A model generated the notes under the pieces. The model ran no database searches. It was not told the DNA's origin and was given only the letters and a program-made list of their open reading frames with translations. Positions 55,040-64,000 of a stretch of DNA of 64,000 bases are shown here, piece after piece (within the stretch, counting starts at the first letter, position 1; every line of letters starts with the position of its first letter). Source of the DNA: Sphaerosporella brunnea (taxonomy: Eukaryota; Ascomycota; Pezizomycetes; Pezizales; Pyronemataceae); assembly GCA_008704415.1 (NCBI GenBank), contig VXIS01000118.1, positions 1 through 64,000 on the forward strand, read 5' to 3'. The translations under genes were made by a program, and so were the position numbers.

Positions 55040-56906
55040 CAATGTTTCTCATGGTCCAGTCCGTCCAGTCCAGCGTGTGGTCTGGACCTGGACTACCACA
55101 TGCAGTCCAGTCCGAGAGGCTGACCTGGACTGATCAGTGCTTGGAGGGGTAAGGACTGGACGCCCTGCAGGCCGACCCGGTCGACTGGATACTTGTAGCG
55201 GAGTAATGTATTACATAACATTTTACATACAAAGCGCGTCCTCAAAACCCATAAACCAAACTGTGTCCTCCGCACCCTCCAAAAGTCCTTTATGCCTCGC
55301 CCCCATCACGTTTCTGGATACAGAGCGCATGTAGCATGTCCTCAAGCTCAGTACTCTCAGCATGGCTCGCGGTAATAAGCCCATCCCGGCGCCAACGTTT
55401 CAGGCACTCCAAGGCGTTGACAGCTTCGTCACTCAGCTGGCAACGACGGTCGTCAAGGGTGATTTTTGAGACCCGTTGTGGCTCGGCGGACATGGCAGGT
55501 ATTGACAGAAATTCGAGCGCCATTATGGCGAGGGCTTTGCACGCAGGATCAGTTCTTTTGCACGCCCAGTATGCAATCACATCGGTGACCACGCTCGGTT
55601 CAAGCGGTGGTTCTTCTTGAAAAATCTCCAAAGCATCCCGCCGGTCTGCCTGTTTTTGAGCCCGCCGCTTTCTTTGCCAGTGATTTATGAACAACTCATC
55701 TTGTGCATGCCCTGCGTGGGGTCCGGCGGCCGCATTTTCCTGAGCCTCAGCACATCCTCTATAGTCTGTTTCCCAAACTCGTTGAAGCGTTGTCTCCGCG
55801 AGCTCAATCCACTCCGGCCGGTCCTGCCATTCATCACGGAGGTATTTGAGCTTTAAGCAAGGATGGAGTGCCAGCGCAACGGTATATGCAGGACAGAGGT
55901 CTGTTTTTGCATAGTATCTAAACATCGTTAGTAGGAGGTTTAAAAAAAAATTGAAAAAGGGAGCACGCTGGCACCGGAATAGTCACCGCAACAACTCACC
56001 TATTCAAGGTATCCCAGCCATTGTTAATCATCGTAATTAGCCCTGGGCTATTGAACTGATCAGGGCGGTGGTGGTTGGCTTTAACCTCCTCAAGGCCCAG
56101 CAATCGTTCGTCCATTGCTGGCAGAATATCTGCATCAAGCGATCCTGAGCGACTGGCAAAAGACTGTGGAGGCATACATCTCTTGCATTTCCGGCGGCTC
56201 TCTCCCTTAATCACAACTTCTTCGCCATTTCCAGGCAGCCAGACATGACTTCAGCGGGCTCTTTTCCTGGCTTGGAACACTGCGGGTATGCTTTCTTGGG
56301 ATGCGCCGGGTTCCGCTGGGTTGGTTCCAAGAGTAGGTGTAAACATGCTGCTTGGAAGCGAGGATAACTGGGAGGAAACCTCGCTTTCGATGTCGGGGTA
56401 ATTCTGCGAGCTCTGGCATATCTCGTCGAACGACATCACGATGACGGAAGCGGCTGTCATGGCAAGAGAATTGGAGGTAGATTCTACTTTTTTAGAATCG
56501 TCAGGACCCGCGGGAACCATGGTCCGCGGAACCATGTTGTGATGCGACCAGAAAGTCACCGAATCCGTGGATTCATGTTCTCGTTGCGACCATGATCTAG
56601 CGCCCCGGATCGTGGTCCAAGCCGGCGTCCAAACGCACCCATAGTGGTGGCAAAGATAGGGAATTTTTGTTTCTCCGGCATGTTCGCCCCCCTTGACGCG
56701 CACCGCTCGCACATTCTGGGTCACGGCATATTACATAAGTCTGGACTGCAGACCAACCCAGTCCATGGAAATTTGGACCCGGCCGTCCAGTCCGCTGGAA
56801 ATCCCGGACTGGGTCATCGCGGTCCACCACGACGAGTGGTCTGGTCTGGACTGTGGCAGTCCGTCCAGTCCGTCCGGCAGTCCGGCCTGGCCCGTGAGGA
56901 ACACTG
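55040..56906 (-). mobile_element. hAT element with spliced, internally deleted transposase gene
   Basis: The parent type of 27386-28225. The left end CAATGTTTCTCATGGTCCAG and the right end complement CAGTGTTCCTCACGGGCCAG carry the same GTCCAGTCCG subterminal arrays. The flanks differ: ATTCGCAC at left resembles the left flank of the other copy (ATTCGTAC), while CCTGAATT at right lies inside a CAGGG-family element. One side was therefore rearranged after insertion. Confidence 0.8.
55290..56460 (-). pseudogene. hAT transposase, BED finger and dimerisation domain only
   Basis: Exon 1 56460-56000, intron 55918-55999 (82 nt, GTGAGT, branch CTAAC, TTTAG), exon 2 55917-55290. The join is 1089 nt and in frame. 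N-terminus: MTAASVIVMSFDEICQSSQN. A BED-type finger follows (SHVWLPGNGEEVVIKGES then CKRC), interrupted just before it by a TGA at about 56252. Then DAD...LITMINNGWDTLNRYYAK and YTVALALHPCLKLKYL, and the C-terminus LSIPAMSAEPQRV with DRRCQLSDEAVNALECLKRW. The catalytic D/D/E core between finger and LITMINNGW is missing. It may still have bound transposon ends before the stop arose. Confidence 0.8.
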
Positions 56907-57395
56907 CCTGAATTAAGGTCATTGTGCCGAACGCGGGGCCACTAAAAGCGCTAATCGTTCGGTGCTCGTTCCGCCGCAGCTAAAGCGTCGATCGCATTCA
57001 AAAGACTGGTCGATCCACGCCATAGAATGCCTCACATTTTGGGCGAGGGAAGATCTGGTATATGGGGCGGGTTCTCAAATTCATCAGGTTGAGCGTATTC
57101 TGAGTGACTTTGAACAGTGGGCGGCGGAGATGGAGGGGTAGCTGCACGTCCTTCACGTTGTTGAATCTGTATCTCGCGTTCATGTTTCTTTCCTTGATAG
57201 ATGTGTAAGTAAAAAACCTACAGATGCCTGGCGGGCCCGCCGGGCGCCGGATACTTCTGGGCCTGGCGGCCGTAGGCGCCTGGGTCTCGATGCAAACAGT
57301 CTGGTCCAAACGGGCCGTGATTTCAAAAGCCCGTTGTAATCAGTCGGGTTCAGGCCGCGCTCAAAGCCGGACTGGCCGGACTTTTGACCGCCCTG
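56907..57395. mobile_element. CAGGG-family element, subfamily 1, left-truncated
   Basis: Joins the right end of the hAT element at 56906. It continues as 43140-43537 does but keeps about 110 bp missing from the other subfamily-1 copies; these encode VYGAGSQIHQVERILSDFEQ and AAEME. The right end CCGGACTTTTGACCGCCCTG is intact at 57395. Confidence 0.7.
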
Positions 57396-57768
57396 GCAGT
57401 GGGGCGCATCGTGGCTTTGTGCCAGTCGCTTGGACGGTATCGCGGGGTCAGCGCAGAAGGGTCGGGTGCTTTTGCCGTGTGTAAAGCTGAGTTTTAAGGT
57501 CAAGCACACCTGAACAAGGCCGATTTCGCCGGCAAAAACTAAGCCAAAGGCGGCTTCGCGGTCGAGTCTTAGCTCGTGGCGAGTGCCAGACCCTCCGCGA
57601 CGCACAATAAGGGCACCGCCATCCCCTACCTTCGCGTCGGCAAAACCCTCTTGCCCGCGCGTGTATTTAATGCGGCACTACTCCAGTCGTTCGATCCTAT
57701 CTAAACTTCACACATCGTGATCGACCGCCACCTCCCTCTCAACAACTACTCGCATAGACTGCCAAACA
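57396..57768 (+). promoter_or_regulatory. Upstream region with TATA-like box
   Basis: GTGTATTTAATGCGG at about 57661 lies 100 bp before the ATG at 57769 in a C/T- and A-rich leader ending ACTGCCAAAC-ATG. It looks like a fungal promoter and 5' UTR. Confidence 0.35.
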
Positions 57769-58040
57769 TGCGACCGCCATTTCGCCAGCCGACGCCACCG
57801 CCGCGCGTCTCACCGCGTTCGTCAGACGCCAACAGCCGGCGTCCCTGATTATTCTCAGCTACGTGGTCCCATTCAGAGAACTTCTGGAAATGAGGGAGTG
57901 GGTGCTGAGCACGGTTGACCATCCGCGCGCGCCGGACGAGGAGCGCCCTACGCCGAGCATCATGCCAAACCTCGTGCCGCCCTGGGTATGTGTATCGTGA
58001 GTGACCAGCGACCGCGGGATCAGAAGCTGACGGAGGTAAC
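57769..58040 (+). pseudogene. Partial copy of a gene start beside 58208
   Basis: An ATG after a promoter-like leader is followed, in a shifted frame, by ISPADATAARLTAFVRRQQP and VPFRELLEMREWVLSTVDHP ... NLVPPW. Next comes an intron-like GTATGTGTATC ... CAGAAG and then CTGACGGAGG, the same acceptor and exon start as intron 1 of the gene at 58208 (GTATGTACATC ... CTTAG then CTGACGGAGG). The two lie in tandem, so this is probably a duplicated first exon and intron, or the true first exons of one longer gene. Confidence 0.4.
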
Positions 58041-58941
58041 GACAGGACGTCCGTCCTAAGGCGCGCCCACGTCGGGTGCCCCTACGGGCAGGCACCCGAC
58101 CTATGTTTATATTGCTAATAATGGCTACCTGGTTCTCATACGTTGTGTGATGATGGGGTAGGACGTTGCGGCGCATCCCCGCACATCTCTAGCATAGAAC
58201 GTTCAACATGCCCGGGCGAAAGAAGAAAGACGTCTTCCCCGCCGACGCCGCTGTGGGTATGTACATCTTCAGCGAGCAGTGCCCGAGGCCCCTTAGCTGA
58301 CGGAGGAAACGCAGGACATGCGCGACGGACAGCATGCGGTGTGGCATCACCAGGACAACACGCACCAGGTGAACCCCCCCGAGAGGCCCCAGTGGTGCAA
58401 GACAGAGTTCCCAAAGGCCGCTATGAGGAGGCATATGCTGGCGGTAAGCTCCCCACGCGCACTTGAATATGTCCTTGAAAGCTCACTGCCAATAGTGGCG
58501 CCGCAACTACTACCGCCAGGTATCCAAGTCCTACGTTCCGGTCCGATATGGCGATGGCGAAGCCGTCCATCTCTTCGATTACGAATGTGATTCCAAAATC
58601 GGAGATCAGTGGACGACGCAGTCCGGTGCCTTGGGCCACCGGGCTCGCGTTCGTCGAGATGGATTGGAAACCGATGAGAATCACTCCGAGAAAGAGCGCA
58701 ATAAGCGGCGCGTTGTCATCCCGCCTGGTAATGGCGAAGATGCCCTGCCTATGCGCGGATTGGTCGCGCCTCCCCAGGTTCGTGCTCTGTCGCCTCCCAT
58801 TATGCCGCACCGACCTGCCGCCTGTAAGGTTCGCCCTGTCAATGTATCTGAAGAGCTCCAGCTGATTCCTCAAACCCAGTTCGACTCCCGCCCGGAGTGA
58901 TCCCGGAAACACCCCCACCGACATACGATCCGCCAGGGAAC

Positions 58942-59092
58942 CATTGCGGTCAATAGTCCGGCTGGCCGCCAGGTCAAACGGGCCCCACAGAGTGGGTCAG
59001 GGCGGGCCGGTGATGTGGCAAGTCCGACAGGATCGGGCTGGCATAAGAAAAATCTGGATACCTGATAGGTGCCGGCTGGTGCCCAGTCATTG
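58942..59092. repeat. CAGGG-family fragment, subfamily 1
   Basis: GCGGTCAATAGTCCGGCTGG through GATAGGTGCCGGCTGGTGCC follows 43005-43150. The far end is deleted. It sits between the two coding parts of the gene at 58208-60148. Confidence 0.7.
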
Positions 59093-59394
59093 AGAGATGC
59101 CGTGGTTGAGAAAGACAGCCAGCTGCAATCCTCGCGAGGCCTCCACGAAGAAAAAGACCGGCAAATCGCGGCTCTCGAAGCGCTGCTGCAGTCCTGTCAG
59201 ACTGAGCTCACGGACAAAGAGCGAGGCGTTAAAGAGTTGCAAGCAGAACACACCAAACAGCAGGAGATGCTTACGGCCGCGAACGAACAGATCGCGTACC
59301 AAAGGCAGGTGACGAATAATCAGGAGAAGGTGATTATGCACATGCGGAACCAGGGTCGGCAGATAAAGCTGGGGCTCCGGAGGGAGCTGGCGGC

Positions 59395-60059
59395 CAGGGG
59401 TGCCAATAGAGGGGCCGGCCCGCGGGGCAAACGGGGCCCCACAAAGTAGGCCGGGCTGGGGGGCGTGTCGCGCTTGTCGTATAGGCTCCGGGCGACGTTG
59501 TCAATGTCTGGATGCCTGACAGGCGCCTTTGGGGGCCGGTTGTGCCGGTATGTCGATCGTGCCGATCACGGGGCAATGTCCGAACGCACCAAGTGGTCGA
59601 AACCCCGGCATCCCTGGCCGGTTGTCGGTATTCCGGAACACCGTGTTTGTGTGCCGTGCCGTTTCCGTGGTCGCCAAGGACGTATGCATCTGGCGATGTC
59701 ATTTCGGCATCCCTAGTCGGTCATCGGTATTCCGGGAACGTATGTTGAGCGATTTGGAAACTCGGGCAGCGGAGATGGAATGACTAGTGGTTTTTGGGTG
59801 GAATGATGGCGAGTTGTGGGGGACTCAGTTTGACGTCGTCTCGGGGTTCTTGTGTTATTTAAAACAATGGTAGATAGTTCGGGTGCCTGGCGGGCCCGGT
59901 GGGCACCTGAATGTCACGCAGCCCATCCGGCGCCCGTGGGCACCTGGATCTCGGTCCAAAATGCCTGGTCCGAACGGGCCTCAATTTGAAAAGCCCGTTT
60001 AATTCAAACGGGTTCAGACCTCGCCGAAAGCCGGAATGGCCGGTCTATTGGCAGCCCTG
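59395..60059. mobile_element. CAGGG-family hAT element, subfamily 2, with target duplication
   Basis: 665 bp: CAGGGGTGCCAATAGAGGGG to GGCCGGTCTATTGGCAGCCCTG. The flanking octamers CTGGCGGC (59387-59394) and CTAGCGGC (60060-60067) agree at 7 of 8. Inside, ERMLSDLETRAAEME ends at a stop near 59782, the family's conserved C-terminus. It interrupts a coiled-coil coding frame. Confidence 0.9.
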
Positions 60060-60148
60060 CTAGCGGCTACAGAGGGGTTGTTTCCTGATGCGTTGCAGGA
60101 GAAGGAAGACCATGTGGAGCAGGAGGAGGCGGATCTCTAGTCCGTGGG

Positions 60149-61237
60149 TGCGCGTCCATTTACCGGGTGTGGAGGGTGTTTTCATTTGCTTTTTTTCATA
60201 ATTGTTGTTGTTTTGCTCGAAAGGCTACTGAACATCATCTCTCTCACAGCTATGAACTCTATATCATCCGTTTTGCGACCAGGAAGTGGTGCTAGAAGTG
60301 CTGTTCCTAAACAGTTTCTATTTCATTTTCAGCTTCCGAAACCACTTCCACGAGAGCAATGCAATCGCAGACACTATCCTCGTACAATGGCCATTTGTGT
60401 ACCAGCCGAAAATTGACACTAACCGTGAGCGGCGGGTCCGGCATGCCGGGCGAACCGGCGCCATTACATAAATTTCAAGGCAGTCCCACCGGCCTGTTGT
60501 TTTGATGAAGGCACGATCATTTGCGCTGGCATACATGAACTGCCACGCCATCCCCTCGCGAGGGTTGGTGCCAGATCCGCTCTGGTCAAGTAAAAACTCA
60601 GGGCTCACCGACGCTCTTCGTTATACCCTGCAAAAACAACGGTGATGAAAACCAAAGCGAGCTCCTGTTGGTGCAGAGCATCGAGGTGCAAACAGAGTGC
60701 AATCGAAAACCGCGGGTCGACGAAATTCATGGCTGTAGCAAGGGCATTTGGGGTTTGGCTGGAGCAAGGGAAGGAGCAACGAGAAAGGCGCGAGCGCGAT
60801 GAGATGCAAATTTCTTTAGCTATCACCTTGCTATTATCGATGATGGGGGGGGCCGCCCCGTACCCTATCGCTCGAGCTATCAATCAAATCGCTACCCGTA
60901 CCGATTGCACGCAAAATATGCTATCCGGCCCCGATAGACTTACAGGAAGTTCTCCAGTCTACAATTTGGGTGGCGTGTGGAACTGAAATATCGCCGGCGA
61001 AAGGGTTTGCTTTGTGCAAAGCTGTGCGGAAACACATGTATACTGGGTTGTCACTCATGACCTCTTCTCTCCATGGCTGCGCACTAATTGTTTCTATCTG
61101 AAGAATTTGCACCCGGCCTAATTGCGTCACCCGCTGGGGTGCACGAACTCGGGGTTGGACCCTTTGACCACCTATAAAAACCCCGAATGTCTTCATGGCT
61201 GCCATCTTCAACTTCGGAAGTAACCTCAACATCGAAT
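60149..61237. other. No supported gene; promoter of the next gene at the right
   Basis: Frames here are short. A segment around 60350-60410 (AATGCAATCGCAGACACTAT, CCATTTGTGTACC) recurs at 63160-63215. A TATA-like CTATAAAAAC at 61171 lies about 65 bp before the ATG at 61238. Confidence 0.4.
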
Positions 61238-62827
61238 ATGGCAGCTTCTTTGAATCCACCAGCAACCCCCCCTGGCACACCCACAGGACACACCACAAGT
61301 CCAGGTATATCTCTACAACCATTCAGTGGAAGGCTTGGAGAGGATGACGCTAACAACGTGCAAAGCCAGTAACATACTCTTGCGGCTCCCTGGAGAGTTG
61401 CACTCACAAATATCAAGCTACATGGACAAAGACTTAGTCTCAATAACTCTCCCGGTCGCCAGTAACGACTGCACAAGCAACATCTTGTTGCCATACTATA
61501 TCCCCCGTCTTTCTGACGAAAAGCAAAGACTACTTACTATCGCCCTTCTGACAGGCTTCCCGATTTCGAGCTTGTGCTGGATCTTGGATGTCCTGGTTTT
61601 CGGCGTGGAAACGGAGCACGCAGAAGTCCTCCATAGTTCCGACATGTTCGCGAGTCTAGAGGAACACTGGCGGGGCCGGGATCTTCCAGCGTGGCGGATC
61701 ATCAACCCAGCAGACTGGCACAACGATGCGAGCGCCGATAGAGTGGGGATCCTCAACGCAGCGGCAGCTTTAGGCAAAGTCGAAGTTTTGCAGGCACTGT
61801 TCGGACGCATTATTTCCTGGATGGACGTGGCCGAACTTGACCAGGGACTCCTGACGCGATATCCTACGCCAATCCTTTATGCGTGTCTGTACGCACAACC
61901 GCATGCCGTGAGATGGCTCACGGACTGGTACACACAGCATGCTCCTGCGGCGTTGGATGTAATTTTTTCGGATAACCTGTCTTCGCCATCGGCCGACTAC
62001 TGGCGTTGTACTCCCTTCTGTCTGGCGATGGTTGGTTTGCGGTACCCTGGCCGCACCGAAGAGGATGTTTTGAGCGTGCTCAACGTACTGGAAAGTTACC
62101 CAGCTGTGGGGGTTTTGCCCGGTGAAGCTGACGTTCCCTGGATGACGATGCTGTATCAGGCGTCTGTGGTACTTCCCGCGCCGATCCTACGGGTTCTTTT
62201 ACGGCGCATGCCTTTCAGTGCGGATCAGCTTGCAACAGGTGGGGGTTTCATCGGCTCCATGGCCAGCAAACCAACCCCATACAGCTTAGGATGCATCCAG
62301 GTGCTCCTGGACGCGGGGGTACGGCTGCCGGAGGACTGTTGGGTCCGCTTCATCATGGGTGGTAATCCCCAGTTGTTCTCTTGGATGGCACAGAACGTGC
62401 CTGGCTTCCTTCAACAGGTCCCTGAGCTCTGCTGGATGCGCTGGTGCTGTACACCACTTGGGTGGAGCGGCAGTGGCCCAATTTCCTAGCTCTCATGGAG
62501 GTGCTGGTGTCAATATCACAGCGACTCAGCCCGCGGGGATTCGCGGGGGACCAGACATTGTGCTTCGCGATTCTGAGTTCCGAGGCGGTGACCGCGACCC
62601 CCAACGCTCACTACCACAGCGACGACCGCGGCGTCAGCGTAGCGACTCCACGACAGTATTTCAGACCGTTCTTTGATGCACTAGTCCGCGCTGGTGCAGA
62701 CGTCGATGGTTTGTGGGTTGATGGGAAACCGAGAGACACCCGCTGGGACACTCCTCGCATGGCTTCCTACCGCAATTGGACGGCACGCCAACTGATGGAA
62801 GAGATTAGGTGGACAGGGTCGCTATAG
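61238..62827 (+). pseudogene. F-box/ankyrin-type protein, one frameshift
   Basis: Exon 1 61238-61304 (MAASLNPPATPPGTPTGHTT), a 61-nt intron (61305-61365, GTATAT, branch GCTAAC, CAAAG), then exon 2 in frame: SNILLRLPGELHSQISSYMD is the F-box-like core. Ankyrin-like helices follow (NAAAALGKVEVLQALFGRII, ILYACLYAQPHAVRWLTDWY, LGCIQVLLDAGVRLPEDCW). Near 62425 the frame shifts by one base into ALLDALVLYTTWVERQWPNF and ends with FFDALVRAGADVDGLWVDGK and ARQLMEEIRW at 62827. The corrected length would be about 508 aa. Expected role: substrate receptor of an SCF ligase. The lesion is single and could be a sequencing error. Confidence 0.65.
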
Positions 62828-62931
62828 CCTGAACGGCAGTTTGTGTTTAGGTTGACTGCGCTTGATCAAGAATATATACCTTTTTCTGCCTTGTCGTTCC
62901 CTTCAGTGACCGGCAGTTTCTGCTTTATGCA

Positions 62932-63512
62932 CAGTGATACACACGAGACCGCGAGACGAGAATGAGAATAATCGAGACACGTCGTCAACTGTCGAGACCG
63001 CTCGAGAATAGCGAGACTGACCCAAAATGACGGCGGCCTCGCGCGACCAGGCGAGACCCGCCGAGAATCTCTCCAGCGCCCGAGCGCCTCCAGTGTGCAT
63101 CTTGAACTGGGCGGACGGGTCATGCGAGCTGGTGCACCCTAGGTGGGCGAATAACAAAACAATGCAATTTCAGACACTATCTTCGTACACTAGCCATTTG
63201 TATACCCGCCGCTCGACCTGGAACATTTCACCGGTCGTCCTCCACCGAATCACTATGCACTGGCAACGACCGAATCAAACCCTAGCATCCCGCGACCTGG
63301 AGACCCTTCACGACCCGAGCTATGGCTCCCCAAACAACAGCGTGCACCATAGCAGCCTGAACGTTGGCGAGACAACCGAGCACTCGCGAGAATAACGAGA
63401 CCGAACGAGAACCGTTGACACTGCAACGAGACCAGCGAGACGTTTCGGGACCGCACGATTGTCGCGAGACCGAGAACCCTCGTCAAGAATTCTCGACTCG
63501 TGTGCAACACTG
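62932..63512. mobile_element. hAT-type element related to the 30.4-kb MITE
   Basis: The ends CAGTGATACACACGAGACCG and the complement CAGTGTTGCACACGAGTCGA match the termini of 30396-30526, and the first 135 bp follow that MITE closely (GACGGCGGCCTCGCG). The flanks TTTATGCA and CCGAGACG do not match. Much of its 581 bp consists of CGAGAC-type motifs. Confidence 0.6.
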
Positions 63513-63922
63513 CCGAGACGGGGACGGCAGTCGTTGGCGGGGCAAAGATATCACTGCTATTAGATTCTGTGCGATGACGCCAGCATGGGAAGACAGTCCA
63601 GCCTACACCTGCTAGTCATGTTAGAAATCAATCTCCTTTAGTTTGACATGGTGGATTAGGCCTGACCTGACACAGGTCGGCCGGCTTGGCCTGGTGCTTT
63701 CTCAAGAACGATACCCGTTGAAAGCGGTTTGAATTGTCCAGTGGGTTGGCATGGCTTCTAAGCCGCCCAGACCCACCTTAGGGCCTTTCACCTTAGTTGA
63801 TGAGGCACTCTAATTTGGCTGCACTGGATACACCTGTTTCCCGGATCTTATTGTATGTCTTGCTGACATTGTTGACTCTCACGTTTCCGACCTTGTATAT
63901 GGGCTGTCTGCTGAAAGCCGCT

Positions 63923-64000
63923 CAGTGCTGCGAATAGACCGGGGAGTCCGGCTTTCAGGGAGGTCTGACCCCGTTTGAAGTAAACGGGGTTTTAAAATCG
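63923..64000. mobile_element. CAGGG-family element, cut by the window edge
   Basis: CAGTGCTGCGAATAGACCGG and the following AGTCCGGCTTTC and CCCCGTTTGAAGTAAACGGG match the terminus of 53264-53800. The remainder lies beyond 64000. Confidence 0.65.

Larger units (their letters stand above)
58208..60148 (+). pseudogene. Unknown spliced gene split by two hAT-family insertions
   Basis: Exons 58208-58252 (MPGRKKKDVFPADAA), 58297-58443 (LTEETQDMRDGQHAVWHHQD ... MRRHMLA) and 58496 onward (WRRNYYRQVSKSYVPVRYGD, HLFDYECDSKIGDQWTTQSG) join in frame; the last runs to a stop at 58900. In the next frame PPGVIPETPPPTYDPPGN follows, then a CAGGG-family fragment (58942-59092), then SLRDAVVEKDSQLQSSRGLH and a coiled coil (EEKDRQIAALEALLQSCQTE ... 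HKQQEM-like). At 59395 a full MITE interrupts; beyond it the frame resumes as TEGLFPDALQEKEDHVEQEE and ends at 60148. So a host gene with a basic N-terminus and coiled-coil C-terminus has been split. Family not recognised; that all parts are one gene is inferred. Confidence 0.5.

Overview
The window looks like a repeat-rich nuclear chromosome segment of a filamentous basidiomycete, most likely an agaricomycete mushroom. The supporting signs are short spliceosomal introns of about 46-82 nt with fungal branch sites, F-box/ankyrin genes, a fungal-type kinase gene, PIF/Harbinger and hAT transposons, Ty1/copia and Ty3 chromovirus remnants, and an interstitial TTAGGG/CCCTAA tract. Nothing bacterial was seen: no operons, CRISPR array or rRNA.

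Left part (1-21.7 kb): a truncated Ty3-type Gag (591-2195); a complete-ended non-autonomous copia element (5742-9651) with LTRs, an initiator-tRNA-type primer site, a polypurine tract, a Gag start and a large degenerate coiled-coil expansion but no pol; several terminal-inverted-repeat elements (11.2, 12.4, 15.2 and 19.0 kb); and a graveyard at 16.5-20.4 kb where copia RT/RNase H is fused in frame to a chromovirus integrase with chromodomain.

Middle part (20.9-40.5 kb): an inverted pair of F-box/ankyrin genes (20.9 and 31.8 kb), each carrying a different lesion; a hAT deletion derivative with a perfect 8-bp target duplication (27386-28225); a 131-bp MITE at 30396-30526 whose empty site survives in a paralogous block near 38.2 kb; a PIF/Harbinger transposase (33465-34733) with two introns and two stops; and an interstitial telomeric tract (37120-37147) at the 3' end of a broken gene.

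Right part (40.8-64 kb): the best intact host-type genes. These are a 540-aa protein resembling a ubiquitin protease without its catalytic cysteine (40853-42523); an unknown spliced gene (44443-45480); and a three-exon 673-aa protein with a coiled coil, a PD-(D/E)xK-like motif and a protein kinase domain (47122-49244). Next come a copia pol carrying one hAT insertion and bordered by another (50773-53880), a hAT with a spliced but internally deleted transposase (55040-56906), a gene split by two hAT-family insertions (58208-60148), and a frameshifted F-box/ankyrin gene (61238-62827).

A CAGGG-ended hAT family with 8-bp target duplications recurs about eleven times and accounts for most of the GC-rich repeated sequence. 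The most unusual signals are the nuclease/kinase-like gene and the apparent sharing of its N-terminal coiled-coil module with the Gag of the copia element at 5.7-9.7 kb.
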